From: Lishizhenia tianjinensis
GTDB lineage: Bacteria > Bacteroidota > Bacteroidia > Flavobacteriales_D > Crocinitomicaceae
DNA length: 64,000 bases
Direction of reading: 5' to 3'
NCBI RefSeq assembly: GCF_900116425.1
Contig: NZ_FPAS01000002.1
Coordinates: 635,465-699,464, forward strand
The notes under the pieces were generated by a model. That model had not been told where the DNA came from, did not search any database, and worked only from the letters and a program-made list of their open reading frames with translations. The position numbers were made by a program, and so were the translations under genes. Below are positions 38,303 through 46,989 of the stretch, piece after piece (the stretch's first letter is position 1; the number at the start of each line of letters is the position of its first letter).

Positions 38303-38830
38303 ATGAAAAGAATTTTTTTCGCAGCGCTTGCGCTTACTTTAGTGTTTATGGCATGTAAAAAAGAGGAAGTCGAGCCAACAACAAACACGACAACAAACAA
38401 CAATGGAAATGGCAATACAAATCAGCCTACTCAGCCAACAGAAGAGTTTTATGCAAAAGTAGATGGTGTAGAGTTTGTTGAAACGGATGTAGAGGTAACG
38501 TATAATTCTGGTACGTTGACCATTAAGGCTTCAGGACCGAACAATACACGAATATTATTAAACGTACCGAAGCAAAAAGCAGTGGGGACATACAGTTTTT
38601 CAAATCCGTTTGTTGGGGATCTAGGTGGTTATTATAACGACGGGGATAGTCCATATGCTTGTCCAACTGGAACAGGAACTTTGAATATTACATATAACTC
38701 TCCTTCTACTTTTAGCGACGAAGGTGAAATTAGAGGTTTTTTCAGTTTTGATGCCGAAGAATATGAGTTTAGTACAGGAAATGATTCCTACAGTATAACT
38801 GAGGGAGAGTTTAGCGTTACTTATCAATAA
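38303..38830 (+). CDS. Lipoprotein of unknown function (DUF6252-like)
   Basis: 175 aa. Lipoprotein signal peptide with lipobox VFMAC (Cys18), followed by KKEEVEP, the usual charged start of a Bacteroidota surface or periplasmic lipoprotein. An Asn/Thr/Gln-rich linker (about 26-45) leads to an all-beta domain (YAKVDGVEFVETDVEV; GTYSFSNPF; GTLNITY; GEIRGFFSF) that resembles DUF6252-type lipoproteins. Role unknown. Monocistronic: it has its own strong terminator. Confidence 0.8.
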   Translation: MKRIFFAALALTLVFMACKKEEVEPTTNTTTNNNGNGNTNQPTQPTEEFYAKVDGVEFVETDVEVTYNSGTLTIKASGPNNTRILLNVPKQKAVGTYSFSNPFVGDLGGYYNDGDSPYACPTGTGTLNITYNSPSTFSDEGEIRGFFSFDAEEYEFSTGNDSYSITEGEFSVTYQ

Positions 38831-38852
38831 GATAAATTTCAATAAAAAATGA

Positions 38853-38886
38853 AAATGGGGTTCATGTAACATGAGCTCCATTTTTC
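38853..38886 (+). terminator. Intrinsic terminator after the 38303 lipoprotein
   Basis: AAATGGGGTTCATG pairs with CATGAGCTCCATTT across a 3-nt TAA-type loop (13-14 bp, two G-U pairs), with flanking A and T runs. Confidence 0.83.
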
Positions 38887-38923
38887 TTTTCCCTAATCTT
38901 ACTTATCGTTTAATTTTAATAGG

Positions 38924-38979
38924 TCAAAGTTTTAGTGATCTAAAGGTCTAAAAATCTAACTGTCTAAAAGTCTCAGTTT
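38924..38979 (+). repeat. CTAA-octamer tandem array, locus 3a (5 units plus 2 degenerate)
   Basis: In register: tcaaagtt, ttagtgat, CTAAaggt, CTAAaaat, CTAActgt, CTAAaagt, CTCAgttt. The four clear CTAA units are 38940-38971. Separated by 212 nt from the second array of this region. Confidence 0.75.
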
Positions 38980-39191
38980 ATTTTTTAGGCTGTTTTAACA
39001 GGCTAACGCTGCTACGCTTGGTTTCCTTTAGGGTGCAACTAAATCTCCATCAGGCTTCTTAAGTCGCCTGTGTCAATTAAGTTTTACACCTAAAGTCTCC
39101 TGCGGGGTATACGCTCATATCCCTAACAGAATTACAGTTTTGAGTGTGAATATGGAGTGTAGAGGTTGAAAAAGACTAGTGTGTAGCTTGT
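38980..39191 (+). other. Non-coding spacer between octamer arrays with a long imperfect hairpin
   Basis: I see no open reading frame of note. The segment 39026-39095 can fold: CTTTAGGGTGCAACT (39026-39040) with AGTTTTACACCTAAAG (39080-39095), and inside it CAGGC (39051-39055) with GCCTG (39066-39070). Base composition looks less AT-biased than the surrounding intergenic DNA. It could be a dispersed repeat, a small RNA or a decayed mobile element; nothing in the window decides. Confidence 0.4.
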
Positions 39192-39295
39192 CTAAGTGTC
39201 TAAAAGTAGAGTCATCTAAAAGTCTAACTGTCTAAAGGTCTAAAAATCTTCGAATCTAAATGTCTAAAAATCTAACCGTCTAAAAGTCTAATTCC
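39192..39295 (+). repeat. CTAA-octamer tandem array, locus 3b (13 units)
   Basis: Thirteen 8-nt units in unbroken register, eleven beginning with CTAA (e.g. CTAAaagt x3 at 39200, 39216, 39280; CTAAaaat x2); the two exceptions (agagtcat, CTTCgaat) are still exactly 8 nt. The array ends 1 nt before the -7 box of the DegT gene. This is the longest of the arrays in the window. Confidence 0.88.
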
Positions 39296-39296
39296 C

Positions 39297-39304
39297 TATT
39301 TTTG
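39297..39304 (+). promoter_or_regulatory. -7 box for the DegT-sugar transferase pair
   Basis: TATTTTTG directly after the octamer array; ATG 20 nt downstream. No TTG at -33, where the array lies. Confidence 0.48.
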
Positions 39305-39324
39305 CCTCAAATTAATACAGGTAT

Positions 39325-40536
39325 ATGATTCCATTTTCTCCGCCAAGGATAGACCAAGCAGTTGTAGATGAAGTAAGCAAAGCTTTATTGAGTGGTTGGA
39401 TTACTACAGGTCCGCGTACCAAAAAGTTTGAACAAGAGATTACAGACTATACGGGTGCACAGAAAACATTATGTGTAAGTTCTTGGACAAACGGAATGGA
39501 GGTAGTGCTCCGTTGGTGGGGCATAGGTCCAGGTGATGAGGTAATCATTCCTGCATATACTTACTGTGCATCAGCAAACATTATCGTGCATACGGGTGCA
39601 ACTCCTGTAATGGTTGATTTGAATAAAGAAGATTTCAATGCAAGTGTTGAGGCCATTAAAGCGGCTATTACTCCAAATACGAAAGCGATAATGGGTGTAG
39701 ATATTAGCGGTTTCCCGGTCGACTTCGATGAAATCTACGATGTAGTAAACAGTGATGCTGCAAAAGCACAGTTCAAGCCTTCGAATGATTTGCAAAAACA
39801 GTTGGGGAGAATTTTGGTGTTGTCTGATGCTGCCCATTCATTCGGTGCTGAATACAAAGGTAAGCGCATTGGTTCGTGTGCAGATATCACAGCTTTCTCT
39901 TTTCATGCGGTTAAAAACCTGACTACTGCTGAAGGTGGTGCGGTTTGTTTTAATATGCCGGCGGGTTTCGATCATGAAGATATCTACAAGCAATTCAATG
40001 CTCTTATTCTCCATGGTCAATCTAAAGATGCTTTGGCTAAAACCCAAAAGGGAAACTGGCGTTATGATGTAGAAGAACCAGGTTTCAAATGTAACATGAC
40101 AGATTTGCAAGCTGCTATAGGATTGGTAGAGCTTTCGCGTTATGAAGAAAATTTAGCAAGGAGAAAAGAAATCTTCGCGGCTTATACTTCAGCTTTCGAA
40201 AAAGAAGAATGGGCCATTATCCCTCCTTACAAGACAGTAGATAAAACAAGTAGTTATCATTTATACTTATTGCGTATTGCTGGTGTAACAGAAGCGCAGC
40301 GCGATGCCATCATACAAGAAATCTTTGAACAAGATGTATCTGTAAATGTTCACTTCCAACCTTTGCCTTTATTAACAGCCTACAAAAAGCGTGGATACAA
40401 AATGGAAGATTACCCAGAGGCATGGAATAAATACGCCAATGAGATTAGTTTACCCGTGTACTTCGATTTAAATGATGAACAAGTACAAACGGTAATCGCT
40501 GCAGTTAAACATGCGGTTCAAAAAGTGATAGGGTAA
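39325..40536 (+). CDS. DegT/DnrJ/EryC1/StrS-family sugar aminotransferase
   Basis: 403 aa PLP enzyme that aminates a keto-sugar nucleotide. PLP lysine Lys197 in FSFHAVKNLTTAEGG; substrate-loop SDAAHSFGAEYKGKRIGS; N-terminal IPFSPPRIDQAVVDEV; C-terminal YANEISLPVYFDLND. The sugar substrate is not determined. It overlaps the following phosphoglycosyl transferase gene by one base (TAATG), which suggests the two act on the same sugar nucleotide, as in bacillosamine/PglE-PglC-type modules (inference). Confidence 0.93.
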   Translation: MIPFSPPRIDQAVVDEVSKALLSGWITTGPRTKKFEQEITDYTGAQKTLCVSSWTNGMEVVLRWWGIGPGDEVIIPAYTYCASANIIVHTGATPVMVDLNKEDFNASVEAIKAAITPNTKAIMGVDISGFPVDFDEIYDVVNSDAAKAQFKPSNDLQKQLGRILVLSDAAHSFGAEYKGKRIGSCADITAFSFHAVKNLTTAEGGAVCFNMPAGFDHEDIYKQFNALILHGQSKDALAKTQKGNWRYDVEEPGFKCNMTDLQAAIGLVELSRYEENLARRKEIFAAYTSAFEKEEWAIIPPYKTVDKTSSYHLYLLRIAGVTEAQRDAIIQEIFEQDVSVNVHFQPLPLLTAYKKRGYKMEDYPEAWNKYANEISLPVYFDLNDEQVQTVIAAVKHAVQKVIG

Positions 40537-41123
40537 TGAAAAGATTGTTCGATGTAGTAGTTTCTATTGTGATACTTCTAATCATTCTTCCTTTTGGTAT
40601 CGTCTTGGGAATATGGATAGCTTTGGAAAGTGCAGGGGGTGTGTTTTACAAACAAGAACGCATCGGTAAAAACGGCGTGCCTTTTTATTTGTTCAAATTC
40701 CGTTCTATGCGTAAGGATGCCGATAAGCAAGGTCGACTTACCATAGGAATGAAAGACAATCGTATTACAAAGTCAGGTCAGTTCATACGTAAATACAAGT
40801 TAGATGAGTTTCCTCAATTTATCAATGTGTTAAAAGGGGAAATGAGTATAGTTGGTCCACGTCCCGAGGTGAAAGAGTATGTCGATCTATATACACCTGA
40901 ACAAGCGAAAGTTCTAGACGTAAAACCAGGAATTACAGATTACGCCTCTTTGGAGTATTTCGACGAGAATAGAATATTGGGTGAAAGTGATGATCCTCAA
41001 AAGACCTATATAGAAGAGGTAATGCCCGCTAAACTTAAATTAAACATGAAGTATATCGCATCGCCCACCCTTGGGACAGATATTAAAATCATGTGGTTGA
41101 CATTTAAGAAGATTGTTTCATAA
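40536..41123 (+). CDS. Small initiating phosphoglycosyl transferase (PglC/WcaJ C-terminal family)
   Basis: 195 aa, the short monotopic form. One N-terminal hydrophobic segment (VVSIVILLIILPFGIVLGIWIAL), then the bacterial sugar transferase domain with KFRSM, KLDEFPQ (the catalytic Asp-Glu) and VGPRPEV. Transfers a sugar phosphate from a nucleotide sugar to undecaprenyl phosphate at the inner membrane, the first step of glycan assembly. No polysaccharide gene cluster surrounds it. TAATG coupling to the DegT aminotransferase. Confidence 0.92.
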   Translation: MKRLFDVVVSIVILLIILPFGIVLGIWIALESAGGVFYKQERIGKNGVPFYLFKFRSMRKDADKQGRLTIGMKDNRITKSGQFIRKYKLDEFPQFINVLKGEMSIVGPRPEVKEYVDLYTPEQAKVLDVKPGITDYASLEYFDENRILGESDDPQKTYIEEVMPAKLKLNMKYIASPTLGTDIKIMWLTFKKIVS

Positions 41124-41149
41124 TTCACAATAATGAAAGTTTCTGTTAT

Positions 41150-41157
41150 TATCTTTG
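41150..41157 (+). promoter_or_regulatory. -7 box for the MarC-family gene
   Basis: TATCTTTG, ending 4 nt before the ATG at 41162, so the mRNA is probably leaderless. No TTG at -33. Confidence 0.5.
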
Positions 41158-41161
41158 CGGC

Positions 41162-41773
41162 ATGACAGAGCTTATCACAAAGATATTTTTCCTTATTGCA
41201 GTATTAGATCCTTTTGGTTCGGTTCCCGTTTACTTGGAGGCTACAAAAAATTTCAACGAAAAACTAAAACGTATTATAGCTGTGAGAGCATCACTTATAG
41301 CTTTAGGTGTGCTTTTGTTTTTCATTGTGGTTGGTCAGCTCATTTTAGAAGCTATGGAGATATCTCTGGATGCTTTTCAAATTTCTGGAGGAGTCATACT
41401 GTTTCTTTTTGCCTTAACCATGATTTTTGGAGAAGGTAAGCCCGAGTCGGAAAAGCATCTCATCAAAGATTATAAGCATGTAACTATTTTTCCGGTAGCT
41501 ATACCTTCTATCGCATCTCCAGGTGCAATTATGGCCGTAGTGCTAATGACAGATAATCATCTTTATTCTATAGAGCAGCAAGCAATCACAACTTTGTTGG
41601 TTGTGTTAGTTGTAGGATTGACGCTTGTAATACTATTGGCGGCAAATTGGGTTCAAAAGAGGATAGGTGAGTATGGAATTACGGTAATTAGTAAAATTAT
41701 GGGACTCATTTTAGCCTCTTATGCGGTGCAAAGTGTGTTGAGTGGTTTGAAAGGTTTTATCGGAAATTTATAA
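41162..41773 (+). CDS. MarC-family integral membrane protein
   Basis: 203 aa with six hydrophobic helices. DPFGSVPVYL near the start and PSIASPGAIMAVV in the middle are the characteristic half-repeats of MarC/UPF0056. The family's transport function is not settled; the historical link with multiple antibiotic resistance was not confirmed. ATG at 41162 begins directly at the first helix. An overlapping frame from 41155 is a shadow. Confidence 0.9.
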   Translation: MTELITKIFFLIAVLDPFGSVPVYLEATKNFNEKLKRIIAVRASLIALGVLLFFIVVGQLILEAMEISLDAFQISGGVILFLFALTMIFGEGKPESEKHLIKDYKHVTIFPVAIPSIASPGAIMAVVLMTDNHLYSIEQQAITTLLVVLVVGLTLVILLAANWVQKRIGEYGITVISKIMGLILASYAVQSVLSGLKGFIGNL

Positions 41774-42006
41774 GAATTTTATTTAAGCTCAATTTTGAGC
41801 CATTCAACCGGTTAGATTTAACTCCTTGAAAAACAATAAGAAAAGTCAAAAATCAATCAAAGGGCTTGTTTTACTCAGGTTTTTCTAAAATCACTGGAAA
41901 GAAGGAGTTGGAATTTTCTTCTTCAAAATCCAAAAATGCTATTCACACATGTTGATAACTTTGAACAGCACTGTGTTAAAAATCAGCAACTTTATTCAAT
42001 TCGGTA
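41774..42006 (+). other. Intergenic region between the MarC-family gene and the rpsL promoter
   Basis: No gene seen. A second TAACTTTG (41956-41963) lies upstream of the rpsL promoter but has no -33 partner at a suitable distance. The terminator of the MarC-family gene was not found. Confidence 0.4.
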
Positions 42007-42036
42007 TTGGTTTATAAATTAAATTGTGTACATTTG
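42007..42036 (+). promoter_or_regulatory. Promoter of the ribosomal supercluster
   Basis: TTG (42007-42009), 19-nt spacer, TACATTTG (42029-42036): the best promoter match in the window. Transcription should start near 42040-42044, just at a hairpin. Confidence 0.8.
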
Positions 42037-42039
42037 CAC

Positions 42040-42071
42040 CCCCCAAAGTGTGTTTGGGGGAGTAATTTTTT
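42040..42071 (+). promoter_or_regulatory. rpsL leader hairpin
   Basis: CCCCCAAA (42040-42047), GTGTG loop, TTTGGGGG (42053-42060): perfect 8-bp stem at the predicted 5' end of the mRNA, followed five bases later by TTTTTT (42066-42071). It may be an attenuator or an mRNA-stabilising 5' hairpin (inference). Confidence 0.6.
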
Positions 42072-42090
42072 GTAAATAATAAATAGAAAT

Positions 42091-42465
42091 ATGCCAACTA
42101 TTCAACAGTTAGTTCGCAAGGGTAGAACAGCGCCGGTAAAGAAGAGCAAGTCAGCAGCACTTGATTCTTGTCCGCAGCGTAAAGGGGTATGTGTAAGGGT
42201 TTACACCACTACTCCTAAGAAGCCGAACTCGGCAATGCGTAAAGTAGCCAGAGTACGTTTAACAAACGGTAAGGAAGTAAATGCTTACATCGGTGGAGAA
42301 GGTCATAACTTACAAGAACACTCGATGGTGTTAGTACGTGGAGGAAGAGTAAAAGATCTTCCTGGGGTACGTTACCACATCGTTCGTGGAGCAGAGGATA
42401 CTGCTGGAGTTGAGGGTAGAACTCAACGTCGTTCTAAGTATGGAGCAAAAAGACCTAAGAAATAA
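42091..42465 (+). CDS. rpsL: 30S ribosomal protein S12
   Basis: 124 aa. Decoding-centre protein that monitors codon-anticodon fit. [12 protein letters not shown] (40-51) and [12 protein letters not shown] contain the two lysines (K43 and K88 by position) where streptomycin-resistance mutations occur; both are the sensitive, wild-type residues. First gene of the supercluster, 55 nt after the predicted transcription start region; the ATG is preceded by an A-rich stretch and no Shine-Dalgarno. Confidence 0.98.
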   Translation: MPTIQQLVRKGRTAPVKKSKSAALDSCPQRKGVCVRVYTTTPKKPNSAMRKVARVRLTNGKEVNAYIGGEGHNLQEHSMVLVRGGRVKDLPGVRYHIVRGAEDTAGVEGRTQRRSKYGAKRPKK

Positions 42466-42483
42466 TTTTAAAGCTTTTTAGAG

Positions 42484-42954
42484 ATGAGAAGAAGAAAGGC
42501 CAAAAAGATTCAGATACTTCCGGATCCTAAGTTTAACGAAGTAGTAGTAACTAAGTTCGTTAACAACTTGATGTTGGATGGGAAGAAGAACCTTGCGTTT
42601 AAGATATTTTACGAAGCTATTGAGATCGTAAATACAAAAGTTGAAGAAGAAGAAGGATTAGAGATTTGGAAGAAAGCTCTTCACAATGTAACTCCTTCAG
42701 TAGAAGTTAGAAGCCGTCGTGTTGGTGGTGCTACTTTCCAAATTCCTACTCCGGTACGTGAAGGAAGAAAGCAGTCATTAGCAATGAAATGGTTGATCGG
42801 ATACGCAAGAAAGCGTAACGAGAAATCAATGGCGCAAAGATTAGCTAACGAAATTATTGCTGCATCGAAAGAAGAAGGTGCTGCTTACAAAAAGAAAGAA
42901 GATACATTAAGAATGGCTGAGGCAAACAAAGCGTTCTCTCACTTCAGATTCTAA
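42484..42954 (+). CDS. rpsG: 30S ribosomal protein S7
   Basis: 156 aa. Nucleates assembly of the 30S head and lines the E site. MRRRKAKK start, the [30 protein letters not shown] core and [15 protein letters not shown] helix are typical. The ATG is 18 nt after rpsL; fusA follows after 10 nt. Confidence 0.98.
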   Translation: MRRRKAKKIQILPDPKFNEVVVTKFVNNLMLDGKKNLAFKIFYEAIEIVNTKVEEEEGLEIWKKALHNVTPSVEVRSRRVGGATFQIPTPVREGRKQSLAMKWLIGYARKRNEKSMAQRLANEIIAASKEEGAAYKKKEDTLRMAEANKAFSHFRF

Positions 42955-42964
42955 AAATAAAGTC

Positions 42965-45100
42965 ATGGCAAAAAGAGATCTTACATACACGCGTAATATC
43001 GGGATTATGGCCCACGTAGATGCTGGTAAAACAACAACTACTGAGCGTATCTTGTATTACACAGGTATTAGTCACAAAATTGGAGAAGTACACGATGGTG
43101 CTGCAACAATGGACTGGATGGAGCAAGAGCAGGAAAGAGGTATTACTATTACTTCTGCTGCAACTACTTGTTTCTGGAAATACCCAACAGTTCAAGGGCA
43201 AGCAGTAGACGGTACTAAAGATTACAGAGTAAATATTATTGACACTCCAGGTCACGTTGACTTTACAGTTGAGGTGGAGCGTTCGTTAAGAGTTTTAGAT
43301 GGTGCTGTAGCATTAATTTGTGCTGCATCAGGAGTTGAGCCTCAGTCTGAAACAGTTTGGAGACAAGCAGATAAGTACAAGGTTCCAAGACTTTGTTTCG
43401 TAAACAAAATGGACCGTGCAGGAGCTGACTTCTTTAGATGTTACAACGAAGTTAAGGAGCGTTTAGGAGGTAATCCAGTTCCCTTACAAATTCCTATCGG
43501 AGCGGAAGATGATTTCGCAGGAGTTGTTGATTTGATCACAATGAAAGGAATTTCTTGGAATGAGGAAGATAAAGGAATGACTTACGAAGAGTTCGATATT
43601 CCTGCAGATTTAGTAGATGAGGCAAACGAGTGGAGAGAGAAATTGGTTGAAGCAGTTGCTGAGTCTGACGACAAATTGATGGAGAAATTCTTCGAAGATC
43701 CAGATTCTATCACAGTTGAAGAGATGATGGAAGCTATTCGTGTAGCTACTATCAACATGTCTATCCAACCAATGATGTGTGGATCTGCATTTAAAAACAA
43801 AGGGGTACAAACAATGTTAGATGCTGTTATGGCATTCTTACCTTCTCCAATGGATAAGGGAGCAGTTGTTGGTATCGATCCTAAAACAGATGAGGAAGCT
43901 ACAAGAGAGCCTTCTAACGAAGCTCCATTATCAGCTTTAGCATTTAAGATCGCTACAGACCCATTCGTAGGACGTTTATGTTTCGTTAGAGCTTACTCAG
44001 GTAAGATCGAAGCAGGTTCTTACGTATTTAACACAAGAACAAACAAGAAAGAGCGTATCTCTCGTTTATTCCAAATGCACTCTAACAAGCAGAATGCAAT
44101 TGACGTATTAGACGCAGGAGATATCGGTGCATGTGTTGGATTTAAAGATATCCGTACAGGAGATACTTTATGTGACGAGAAAGCACCTATCATTCTTGAA
44201 TCTATGGAGTTCCCAGAGCCAGTTATTGGTATCGCTATTGAGCCTAAAACTCAAGCGGATATGGACAAATTATCTGTAGGTTTAAATAAATTAGCTGAAG
44301 AGGATCCAACATTCCAAATCAACACTGATGAGGATTCAGGTCAAACTGTAATCTCAGGAATGGGTGAGCTTCACTTAGAAGTATTGATCGATCGTTTAAA
44401 GCGTGAGTTCAAGGTAGAAGTGAACGAAGGAGCTCCTCAGGTATCTTACAAAGAGAAAATCTCTGGTACAGTTGAACACAGAGAGACGTACAAGAAGCAG
44501 TCTGGTGGTCGTGGTAAATTCGCAGATATCGTTGTGAAAATCATGCCGCAAGAAGATGAAGAGAAATTAGGTTTAGAATTCATTAACAACATTAAAGGTG
44601 GTAACGTTCCAAGAGAATTTATCCCTTCAGTTGAGAAAGGATTCAAAGAAGCTATGAAGAATGGTGTATTGGCAGGTTACCCTATCGATTCATTAAAAGT
44701 TGAGTTGAATGATGGATCTTTCCACGCAGTCGATTCAGATTCTTTATCTTTCGAGGTTGCAGCGAAAATGGCATACAGACACGCATTGCCTAAAGCTAAC
44801 CCAGTATTGTTAGAGCCTATCATGAAGTTAGAAGTTGTTACTCCAGAAGAAAACATGGGTGACGTTGTAGCTGACCTTAACCGTCGTCGTGGATTGATGA
44901 AAGGTATGGATGATAGAGCTGGAGCTAAAGTTGTTAAAGCTGATGTTCCGTTATCAGAAATGTTCGGTTACGTTACTACTTTAAGAACGATTTCATCAGG
45001 TAGAGCATCTTCTACTATGGAGTTCTCTCACTACGCAGAGGCACCAAGAAACGTTCAAGAGGATGTAGTTGCAAAAGCAAAAGGAAAAGTTACTGCTTAA
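42965..45100 (+). CDS. fusA: Elongation factor G
   Basis: 711 aa translational GTPase that drives translocation and, with RRF, ribosome recycling. G1 AHVDAGKT (16-23), switch region [11 protein letters not shown]3 DTPGHVDF, G4 NKMD, and domain IV loop GGRGKFADI. Length and motifs are those of the standard housekeeping EF-G, not a specialised paralogue. No tuf follows, unlike in the enterobacterial str operon; rpsJ comes directly after 11 nt. Confidence 0.98.
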   Translation: MAKRDLTYTRNIGIMAHVDAGKTTTTERILYYTGISHKIGEVHDGAATMDWMEQEQERGITITSAATTCFWKYPTVQGQAVDGTKDYRVNIIDTPGHVDFTVEVERSLRVLDGAVALICAASGVEPQSETVWRQADKYKVPRLCFVNKMDRAGADFFRCYNEVKERLGGNPVPLQIPIGAEDDFAGVVDLITMKGISWNEEDKGMTYEEFDIPADLVDEANEWREKLVEAVAESDDKLMEKFFEDPDSITVEEMMEAIRVATINMSIQPMMCGSAFKNKGVQTMLDAVMAFLPSPMDKGAVVGIDPKTDEEATREPSNEAPLSALAFKIATDPFVGRLCFVRAYSGKIEAGSYVFNTRTNKKERISRLFQMHSNKQNAIDVLDAGDIGACVGFKDIRTGDTLCDEKAPIILESMEFPEPVIGIAIEPKTQADMDKLSVGLNKLAEEDPTFQINTDEDSGQTVISGMGELHLEVLIDRLKREFKVEVNEGAPQVSYKEKISGTVEHRETYKKQSGGRGKFADIVVKIMPQEDEEKLGLEFINNIKGGNVPREFIPSVEKGFKEAMKNGVLAGYPIDSLKVELNDGSFHAVDSDSLSFEVAAKMAYRHALPKANPVLLEPIMKLEVVTPEENMGDVVADLNRRRGLMKGMDDRAGAKVVKADVPLSEMFGYVTTLRTISSGRASSTMEFSHYAEAPRNVQEDVVAKAKGKVTA

Positions 45101-45111
45101 TTTAAAGTAAG

Positions 45112-45417
45112 ATGAGTCAAAAAATTAGAATCAAATTAAAATCATACGATCATAACTTAGTAGACAAATCTGCTGAGAAGATTGTTAAAACAGTAAAGAC
45201 TACAGGTGCAGTAGTTAGTGGTCCAATTCCATTACCAACGCACAAGAGAATTTACACAGTATTAAAGTCTCCACACGTAAACAAGAAAGCGCGTGAGCAA
45301 TTCGAATTATCATCATACAAGAGATTGTTAGATATCTACAGCTCTTCATCTAAAACAGTAGATGCATTGATGAGATTAGAGTTACCAAGTGGGGTTGACG
45401 TAGAAATTAAAGTTTAA
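45112..45417 (+). CDS. rpsJ: 30S ribosomal protein S10
   Basis: 101 aa. 30S head protein; also NusE in antitermination complexes. [18 protein letters not shown] start, [31 protein letters not shown] core. First gene of the S10 part of the cluster, joined to fusA by 11 nt, with no separate promoter seen. Confidence 0.97.
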   Translation: MSQKIRIKLKSYDHNLVDKSAEKIVKTVKTTGAVVSGPIPLPTHKRIYTVLKSPHVNKKAREQFELSSYKRLLDIYSSSSKTVDALMRLELPSGVDVEIKV

Positions 45418-45434
45418 TTAGTAATAAATAAAGA

Positions 45435-46049
45435 ATGCCTGGATTAATAGGAAGAAAAGTCGGAATGACTAGCATCTACAGTGCCGAGGGTAAGGCAACA
45501 CCATGCACAGTGATAGAGGCTGGTCCTTGTGTTGTAACTCAACTCAAGACAGTAGATCGTGACGGTTACGAGGCTGTACAATTGGGCTTTGGAGAGCGTA
45601 AAGAAAAAAACACTCCAAACGCACTAAAAGGTCACTTCAAAAAAGCTAACACTTCTCCAAAGAGAAAATTAGTTGAATTTGATGGATTTGACGGTCTTAA
45701 CATTGGTGACGCAGTTGGTGTTGATATCTTCTCTGAAGGAGAATTTGTTAACATTTCTGGTACCTCTAAAGGAAAAGGATTCCAAGGGGTTGTAAAAAGA
45801 CACGGATTCGGTGGAGTTGGTCAAGCAACACACGGTCAGCACAACAGATTAAGAGCTCCTGGTTCTATCGGTGCAGCGTCTTACCCAGCAAGAGTATTCA
45901 AAGGAATGCGTATGGCGGGTCAAACTGGAAACAAAACGGTTACTATTGAGAACTTACAAGTTCTTAAAGTTTTAACTGACAAGAATTTAGTAGTTGTTAA
46001 AGGGTCTATCCCTGGAGCAAAAGGTTCAACTGTAATAATTGAGAAATAA
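45435..46049 (+). CDS. rplC: 50S ribosomal protein L3
   Basis: 204 aa; an early 50S assembly protein whose long loop reaches the peptidyl-transferase region. [15 protein letters not shown] start and the loop [22 protein letters not shown] are diagnostic. Its stop shares one base with the start of rplD (TAATG), so translation is coupled. Confidence 0.97.
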   Translation: MPGLIGRKVGMTSIYSAEGKATPCTVIEAGPCVVTQLKTVDRDGYEAVQLGFGERKEKNTPNALKGHFKKANTSPKRKLVEFDGFDGLNIGDAVGVDIFSEGEFVNISGTSKGKGFQGVVKRHGFGGVGQATHGQHNRLRAPGSIGAASYPARVFKGMRMAGQTGNKTVTIENLQVLKVLTDKNLVVVKGSIPGAKGSTVIIEK

Positions 46050-46675
46050 TGGAAGTAAAAGTATTAGACGCACAAGGTAAAGCAACTTCTACAAAAGTTA
46101 CGCTTTCAGACTCAATTTTTGGTATCGAACCAAACGATCACGCAATTTACTTAGACGTTAAGCAATACTTGGCTAACCAACGTCAAGGTACGCACAAGGC
46201 TAAGGAAAGAGCTGAGATCGCTGGGTCTACTAAGAAGATCAAGAAGCAAAAAGGAACAGGTACTGCTCGTGTAGGTAACATTAAGTCTGGTACGCGTGTA
46301 GGTGGAGGTAGAATCTTTGGACCTCGTCCAAGAAACTACTCTTTCAAGTTAAACATCAAGTTGAAGCGTTTAGCAAGAAAGTCTGCCTTAGCATACAAAG
46401 CACAGAACGATGCATTAATGGTAGTTGAAGATATGTCTATGGCATCTCCAAAGACTGCTGATTTTAAAGCGTTCTTAGGTAACTTAAAGTTAGAGAACGA
46501 GAAAGTTCTTGTAGTAGTAGGAAGTCAGAATGATAACGTATACTTATCATCTCGTAACCTTCAGAGAGCAAAAGTTGTAACTGCAGATTCATTAAACACT
46601 TACGATGTGTTAAATGCAAGAAAAGTAGTTTTAGCAGCGAGCTCTGTTGAAGCAATTGAAAAGATCTTAAACTAA
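46049..46675 (+). CDS. rplD: 50S ribosomal protein L4
   Basis: 208 aa. Exit-tunnel protein; in E. coli it also represses the S10 operon, but no such leader was found here. The tunnel loop [23 protein letters not shown] and the C-terminal [17 protein letters not shown] helix are visible. TAATG overlap with rplC. Confidence 0.97.
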   Translation: MEVKVLDAQGKATSTKVTLSDSIFGIEPNDHAIYLDVKQYLANQRQGTHKAKERAEIAGSTKKIKKQKGTGTARVGNIKSGTRVGGGRIFGPRPRNYSFKLNIKLKRLARKSALAYKAQNDALMVVEDMSMASPKTADFKAFLGNLKLENEKVLVVVGSQNDNVYLSSRNLQRAKVVTADSLNTYDVLNARKVVLAASSVEAIEKILN

Positions 46676-46681
46676 TTTGGA

Positions 46682-46978
46682 ATGAATCAAATTATAAAAA
46701 AGCCAATCATCACAGAAAAAGCAACGTTGGATTCTGAGGAAAACAACAGATTTGCATTTGTAGTTGATAGAAGAGCTAACAAGATTGAAATAAAGAAAGC
46801 TGTCGAAAACATGTACGGAGTAACGATTGAGAAAGTTCGTACCATGACTTATGGCGGTGGTAAATCCTCTGTTAAATATACTAACAAAGGTATCGTTGAG
46901 CAACGTAACTCAGTTTGGAAAAAAGCTATCGTTACTGTTGCAGATGGAGAAACGATTGATTTGTTTAATAACATTTAA
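46682..46978 (+). CDS. rplW: 50S ribosomal protein L23
   Basis: 98 aa. Lies at the tunnel exit and is the docking site for trigger factor and SRP. IIKKPIITEKATLDSEENNR start and the VEKVRTMTY-like segment (TIEKVRTMTYGGGKSS) match the family. Six nt after rplD. Confidence 0.95.
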   Translation: MNQIIKKPIITEKATLDSEENNRFAFVVDRRANKIEIKKAVENMYGVTIEKVRTMTYGGGKSSVKYTNKGIVEQRNSVWKKAIVTVADGETIDLFNNI

Positions 46979-46989
46979 TTAATTGACGA

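Noticed and set aside
38980..39191. Insertion sequence or transposase remnant between the octamer arrays
   Set aside because: No recognisable transposase fragment or target-site duplication was visible; kept only as a non-coding hairpin region.
39192..39295. CRISPR array
   Set aside because: The units are only 8 nt, directly adjacent and degenerate, with no unique spacers and no cas genes nearby.
41155..41439. ORF overlapping the MarC-family gene in another frame
   Set aside because: Low-complexity shadow of the MarC frame; no family features.
41948..41961. DnaA box (reverse complement TTATCAACA) upstream of rpsL
   Set aside because: A single near-match in an AT-rich intergenic region, with no cluster of boxes or dnaA/dnaN genes nearby.
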